Assembly: GCA_013694835.1 (NCBI GenBank) | Contig: JACDBP010000100.1 | Location: 1 to 8,946, forward strand | Reading direction: 5' to 3' | Source: Chloroflexota bacterium | GTDB taxonomy: Bacteria > Chloroflexota > Limnocylindria > Limnocylindrales > CSP1-4 | Length of the DNA stretch: 8,946 nt | Part shown: piece by piece, positions 5,199-8,946 of the stretch | Position numbering within the stretch: the stretch's first letter is position 1 | How the letters are laid out: each line of letters opens with the position of its first letter | Program-made: the position numbers and the translations under genes | The notes under the pieces: generated by a model | Seen by the model: only the letters and a program-made list of their open reading frames with translations | What the model was told of the DNA's origin: nothing | Database searches by the model: none

Positions 5199-7516
5199 CT
5201 GCCGCGCTCCGCGATCACCGGCATCCCTGCATCGGCTCTGTTGCTCACCGCCGCGGTGTCGGGACCCAGGTCCTCCTCGGCGAGGTCCCGCTCCTGGGTG
5301 ACGGCGAAGCTCACCCGACGTCGTGCGGTCTGTCCGGGCTCCAGGCTCAGCGGCCATCGGAGAAGCAGGCTGCTGCCCTGGTAGGCCCGCTCGAAGCCGG
5401 CCTCCGAGTTCGAGACCGTCTCGACCGGATACCAGCTGACCCGGGCCGGCACCCCGGTATCGAGCGTGATCCGTACGCCCTCGTCGCGGTTGCCGAACGC
5501 CAGCTCCTGAGCCGCCGCCAGATCAGCCGCCCCATCATGGGCGGAGGTGATGAGGGCGCCCGCGGCCCGATCGACTCGCTCGTAATAGGCGGCGGGATTC
5601 GCGCCTCCACCCATCAGGTTGACGGCGAATCCGAGGCCAAGGTCGGTCTCGATGGTTGCGCCGCCCGTGTTCGTCACCTCCAGGGCCACCTCGAGGCTCG
5701 GGTCGGAGCGCCCGCCGCCGAGGGTCAGGCGCTTCGTGACGACCACCTGACACGGCCCGCCTTCGGTTTCGAGGCTCCCATGGCGGCGGACCTCCAGGTG
5801 GCCGGGGGCGAGCCTCACCAGGTTCCAGGGCCGGTCGGCGAAGTCTCCGAGGTCCGGGACGCGACCCGCCCCCAGGGCCGCAGCATCCAGGTGGACCGCA
5901 CCGGCGTCGCCGATCGCGTCGGTGAGCCCGAACTCCGCGGGGACGCTTCGGTCCGGCGGCAGGAAGTGCACCAGCGCGCTCCGGCGCTCGTGCCGGTCGT
6001 AGACCAGCAGCCCCGAGAGACCGTGCTCCTTGACCATCACGATGTCGTGGATCGTCTTCGGAGTTCCGGCGTCGGCGTGCGACGACGGCTCGTCGCCGGC
6101 GGCCCGCTCGCGCTCATCTCGGTCGTGGGCGATGAGCGTCTCGTGGTAGGCCTCGGGTCGGCGGCGGAGCACCGAACCCAGGGCCACGCGGCTCGCCCGG
6201 AGGTCCCAGGATCCGATCCCGGCGCCCTCGGCGAGATCGACCACGATCGACTGGCCCGCGGTCGCCATGAGCACCTCGTCGATCCCGTCCAGGTCGAGGT
6301 CGGCGGTCCGTGCCTCGTCGAGCGAGCCGAGCATGCGGTCCGCGTGGTCTTCCGCAGCGATCAGGTGCGCCAGGGTCGCCATCCGCATGTGGACGATGTA
6401 GATGCCGCCGAACAGCCCGTGCCAGTAGCAGTCATTGGACTGGCCGCGGTAGAGATGATCGGTCGCAAGGTCACGCACGCGGCCGGGCGGCATCCGCTCG
6501 ACCTTCGCGGAGGTTCGCAGCATCTGCTTGTGGAGATCGTTGATCTCGCGGTAGCGCGATTGGAAGTTGCGCCAGAAGCCGCCGCGCAGGAACCGCGACT
6601 CCGGCCGACCCTGGGTCCGTGCGGACTGCAGGACGTCGTGGAAGGCGTTCGCCTCATCTGCCGGCAGGGCCCACTGGGTCATCTCCACGTACGAGGCCGT
6701 CGGCACGTAGATGCGGCCGATCGGCGTCTGCCGCTGGAGCCAGCCGGATGGCGTCACGGTCGTCAGCCACTCGGCGTTCTCCTCCAGCGCGGCGAAGCAG
6801 CGATCGACCCACGCCGAGCTTCCCCAGCAGTGCTCGAAGGTGCCGGGCCAGGCGCCGAACTTCTCGCCGTCATCGCCCATCGTGCCGAGTCGGAGGCCGT
6901 CGTCCGTGGCGTGGTCACGGAGATAGCCGATCAGCTTGTCCACCTCGCCGAAGGGGATGAGGTAGCGGAGGCCCTGCTCGGTGCCGAAGATGGTCGTCAT
7001 CCGCCCTTCGTCGTCGGTCGTGTAGGCGCCCCACATCCCGTCCTCCCTGACCGACGCGCTGCGCAGGTGGTTGTCATCGAGCACGGTCCAGTCGTAGCCG
7101 CCCTCGGCGAGGTCGTAAGGCAGCGACGGCTCCCAGACCCGCTCAGCGAGCCACGCGCCGCGTGGCCGCTGCCCGAACAGCGCCTGCAGCTCATCGGCCA
7201 TGCGAACCAGTTGGCCGTGCCGGTCGCGTCGGGGGAGCGAGGCGATGATCGGCTCGTAGTGAGCGCCACCGAGGATCTCAACCTGGTCGCGGGTGACCAG
7301 CACCCTGAGGCGATCTATCGTGTCGGGCCGGTTGATCCGAAGCCACTCCAGCAGCGGGCCCGTGTAGTGCAGCCCGAGCCTCACCCTCGGGTGCCGCTCG
7401 AGCGCCCCGATCATGGGCTCGTATGCCTTGCGGAAGACTTCCTCGATGACCCAGCCGAAGTTGCCCACCGGCTGGTGGTTGTGGAGCACCAGCGCAAGGG
7501 AGATGGTGGGCGCCAT
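5195..7516 (-). CDS. GH57 4-alpha-glucanotransferase / alpha-amylase with DUF1925- and DUF1926-type domains
   Basis: This 773-residue protein is a glycoside hydrolase family 57 enzyme of the Thermococcus 4-alpha-glucanotransferase type. The conserved regions appear in order: H12-N-H-Q-P16, G83-G-A-H-Y-E-P-I90, W122-L-A-E-R-V-W-E-P130 with E125 as nucleophile, G214-D-D-G-E-K-F-G221 with D216 as probable acid/base, and Y270-V-P-T-A-S-Y. The catalytic pair matches E123/D214 of the T. litoralis enzyme with a constant offset of two. A helical middle domain includes GQSNDCYWHGLFGG at 358-371 (DUF1925 type), and a beta-rich C-terminal domain (about 400-760, DUF1926 type) follows. At 773 residues it is longer than the archaeal enzyme (about 660). 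No signal peptide is seen, so it should act in the cytoplasm on glycogen or maltodextrins. Transferase versus hydrolase activity cannot be decided by reading. The ATG at 7516 starts just before the first beta-strand; its AGG site is weak. It follows the phosphorylase by 33 bases, probably in one operon. Confidence 0.92.
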   Translation of the reverse strand: MAPTISLALVLHNHQPVGNFGWVIEEVFRKAYEPMIGALERHPRVRLGLHYTGPLLEWLRINRPDTIDRLRVLVTRDQVEILGGAHYEPIIASLPRRDRHGQLVRMADELQALFGQRPRGAWLAERVWEPSLPYDLAEGGYDWTVLDDNHLRSASVREDGMWGAYTTDDEGRMTTIFGTEQGLRYLIPFGEVDKLIGYLRDHATDDGLRLGTMGDDGEKFGAWPGTFEHCWGSSAWVDRCFAALEENAEWLTTVTPSGWLQRQTPIGRIYVPTASYVEMTQWALPADEANAFHDVLQSARTQGRPESRFLRGGFWRNFQSRYREINDLHKQMLRTSAKVERMPPGRVRDLATDHLYRGQSNDCYWHGLFGGIYIVHMRMATLAHLIAAEDHADRMLGSLDEARTADLDLDGIDEVLMATAGQSIVVDLAEGAGIGSWDLRASRVALGSVLRRRPEAYHETLIAHDRDERERAAGDEPSSHADAGTPKTIHDIVMVKEHGLSGLLVYDRHERRSALVHFLPPDRSVPAEFGLTDAIGDAGAVHLDAAALGAGRVPDLGDFADRPWNLVRLAPGHLEVRRHGSLETEGGPCQVVVTKRLTLGGGRSDPSLEVALEVTNTGGATIETDLGLGFAVNLMGGGANPAAYYERVDRAAGALITSAHDGAADLAAAQELAFGNRDEGVRITLDTGVPARVSWYPVETVSNSEAGFERAYQGSSLLLRWPLSLEPGQTARRRVSFAVTQERDLAEEDLGPDTAAVSNRADAGMPVIAERGS

Positions 7517-7539
7517 GCGTCTGCCTGAGGTCGTAGGGT

Positions 7540-7558
7540 GGTCGCTGGGTCAGCGACC
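7540..7558 (-). other. Hairpin across the phosphorylase stop codon
   Basis: GGTCGCTG at 7540-7547 and CAGCGACC at 7551-7558 form a perfect 8-bp stem around a 3-base loop. The phosphorylase TGA (7552-7550) lies at the loop edge. No U-run follows on the minus strand, so this is not a standard intrinsic terminator. It may be an intercistronic stability or attenuation element controlling how much GH57 is made relative to the phosphorylase. Confidence 0.55.
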
Positions 7559-8946
7559 CGGGTCGTCCCCGGTCGCGCCCACCGAAACGGGTTCCCTGGG
7601 GTCGGGTGCCACGGCGGCGGCCGGGAGGTACAGCAGGTCCACATATTCCTGGAGCATCCGGGTCGTCGAGAATCGCCAGATCGTGCTGGTGATCGACCGC
7701 CGCATCAGCTCGAGCCAGCTGGTGGGCAGGCCGCTCGTCCGATCCCGGTCGTAGAAACGCGGCACGATCTCCTGCTCCAGGGTCCCGTACAGCGCCTGGG
7801 CATCGGCCCAGTCCTGGGCGCCTTCGTTCGAGTCGACGGTGCGGCCACCGATGGCGTAGCCGTTGTCGCCGGTCCAGCCTTCGTCCCACCAGCCGTCGAG
7901 CACCGAGAAGTTCACGACCCCGTTCATGGCAGCCTTCATACCGCTGGTGCCGGAGGCCTCGAGCGGGCGCCTCGGGTTGTTCAGCCAGACGTCCACGCCC
8001 TGGACGAGGTAGCGGCCGATCCGGATGTCGTAGTCCTCGAGCATGAAGATCCGGCCGCGAAAGCGCGGCGATCGGCTCTTGCTGAAGATCTCCTGGATGA
8101 CGCGCTGCCCGGGCCGGTCGGCGGGGTGCGCCTTGCCCGCGAACACGAACTGGACCGGCTGGTCCGTGCCCCAGATGAGCCGCGCCAGTCGTTCCTCGTC
8201 GGAGAAGAGGAGGGCTGCCCGCTTGTAGGTCGCGAAGCGCCTCGCGAAGCCGATGGTGAGGATGGCCGGGTCCAGCGCATCCGAAACGGCCTGGAGGGCC
8301 TCGGGTGCCTCGCCGTGGCGCGCGAACTGGGTGCGGAGACGACCACGCGCGAAGAACGCGAGCTCGAGCTTCTGGCGGAGGTGCGCTTCCCACAGACGGT
8401 CGTCCGGGATACGGTCGAGATGGTCCCAGAACCGCGCATCGGCCCTGTCGGCGTCCAGGTCGTCGAGGTCGGCCCCGAGGCCCTCGTAGAGCTCGCGCGT
8501 CGGCTGACCGACCCAGCTGGGCGTGTGGACACCGTTCGTGACGTCGAGGATGGGTCGCTCGAGGATATGGCGCCAGCTGGCGTTGGCGGTCTCAGCGTGG
8601 AGCGCCGAGACGGCGTTCGAGCCATTGGTCAGGCGCAGGCTGAAGGCGGTCATATCGAACTGGCCGGGGTCGCCATCCGTCCCACGCCCGAGCTCGAGGA
8701 CGTGCTCCAGGTCGACGTCGGTGCCGTCCGTCAGCGGTGCCGCCAGCTGTCGGACGAGCGTCGTGTCGAAGCGCTCGTTGCCCGCGGAGACCGGTGTGTG
8801 GATCGTGAACACCGAGTTCCGTCCGGCGAGGATGAGGGCGTCCGCTGCCGAGCTCTCGGTCCCGGCGGCCACCGTCTCACGCGCGCGCTCGAGGAGCAGG
8901 AACGCCGAGTGTCCCTCGTTGAGGTGCCAGACCGCGGGCTCGATGC
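7550..8946 (-). CDS. glgP: Alpha-glucan (glycogen) phosphorylase, GT35, N-terminal part beyond right edge
   Basis: The frame enters at the right edge and runs 465 codons to TGA at 7552-7550. It is the C-terminal part (roughly 55%) of a GT35 phosphorylase, which releases glucose-1-phosphate from alpha-1,4-glucan ends using pyridoxal phosphate. The visible part begins with WHLNEGHSAFL (about 8929-8897), typical of the short-type bacterial alpha-glucan phosphorylases (TIGR02094-like). It continues with TIHTPV, GFARRFATYKRA (about 8220-8255), FAGKAHPAD and EASGTSGMKAAMNG. The lysine of GMK (codon at 7936-7934) is the expected PLP-binding residue. A GTG at 8872 is an internal codon, not the start, because conserved sequence continues upstream of it. 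The C terminus ends in a short proline- and glycine-rich tail. The GH57 gene follows 33 bases downstream on the same strand, fitting a glycogen or maltodextrin degradation operon. All visible motifs are intact. The gene symbol is by family; a maltodextrin phosphorylase role is equally possible. Confidence 0.93.
   Translation of the reverse strand, partial: IEPAVWHLNEGHSAFLLLERARETVAAGTESSAADALILAGRNSVFTIHTPVSAGNERFDTTLVRQLAAPLTDGTDVDLEHVLELGRGTDGDPGQFDMTAFSLRLTNGSNAVSALHAETANASWRHILERPILDVTNGVHTPSWVGQPTRELYEGLGADLDDLDADRADARFWDHLDRIPDDRLWEAHLRQKLELAFFARGRLRTQFARHGEAPEALQAVSDALDPAILTIGFARRFATYKRAALLFSDEERLARLIWGTDQPVQFVFAGKAHPADRPGQRVIQEIFSKSRSPRFRGRIFMLEDYDIRIGRYLVQGVDVWLNNPRRPLEASGTSGMKAAMNGVVNFSVLDGWWDEGWTGDNGYAIGGRTVDSNEGAQDWADAQALYGTLEQEIVPRFYDRDRTSGLPTSWLELMRRSITSTIWRFSTTRMLQEYVDLLYLPAAAVAPDPREPVSVGATGDDPGR

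Noticed and set aside
4796..7528. 910-codon open frame on the plus strand opposite GH57
   Set aside because: It begins inside the Nudix gene and runs antisense through GH57, which has all its catalytic motifs. The length results from high GC at third codon positions.
7278..8393. 371-codon minus-strand frame overlapping phosphorylase and GH57
   Set aside because: It is out of frame with both recognised genes on the same strand, and its composition (Arg/Gly/Pro/Ala-rich) is that of a shadow.
8870..8872. GTG at 8872 as the start of the phosphorylase
   Set aside because: The same frame continues upstream to the edge and encodes the conserved WHLNEGHSAF motif.

Overview
The window is a high-GC stretch (roughly 70% by eye) of ordinary bacterial chromosome carrying six genes, two of them cut by the window edges. 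Coding is dense, GTG starts are frequent and codon third positions are strongly G/C. No RNA gene, CRISPR array, insertion sequence, phage module or origin was seen. The gene mix (LLM-class flavin oxidoreductase probably using F420, DUF885 protein, GNAT, Nudix, GH57 with DUF1925/1926-type domains, short-type alpha-glucan phosphorylase), together with TAGCAT-type -10 boxes and a probable leaderless gene, would suit an uncultivated Chloroflexota lineage (Limnocylindria-like) or a neighbouring soil or freshwater phylum. That placement is an inference; no marker gene is present.

Layout. At the left edge a small four-helix membrane protein of the phage-holin-superfamily-IV type (PF04020) runs leftwards and lacks only its last residues. 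A 136-base divergent intergenic region separates it from a rightward series: a DUF885 metallopeptidase-like protein (502-2331), an LLM-class oxidoreductase (2383-3288), a GNAT acetyltransferase (3328-4212) and a Nudix hydrolase (4209-5198). The LLM gene has its own -10 box so close to its GTG that its mRNA is probably leaderless. GNAT and Nudix overlap by four bases and are probably translationally coupled. The right half (5195-8946) is a leftward pair for alpha-glucan metabolism: an alpha-glucan phosphorylase whose N-terminal part lies beyond the right edge, followed after 33 bases by a GH57 glucanotransferase/amylase. The two converging series end on the same CTAG tetranucleotide.

How the genes fit together. 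The phosphorylase and the GH57 enzyme make a coherent unit: phosphorolysis shortens alpha-1,4-glucan chains to glucose-1-phosphate, and the GH57 enzyme would rearrange or trim the oligosaccharides. The rightward genes share no obvious pathway and look like a loose housekeeping/accessory cluster. No exciting new system is evident. The points most worth a second look are the mirrored divergent promoter, the leaderless LLM gene, the shared stop tetranucleotide, and the extra N-terminal halves of the GNAT and Nudix proteins.
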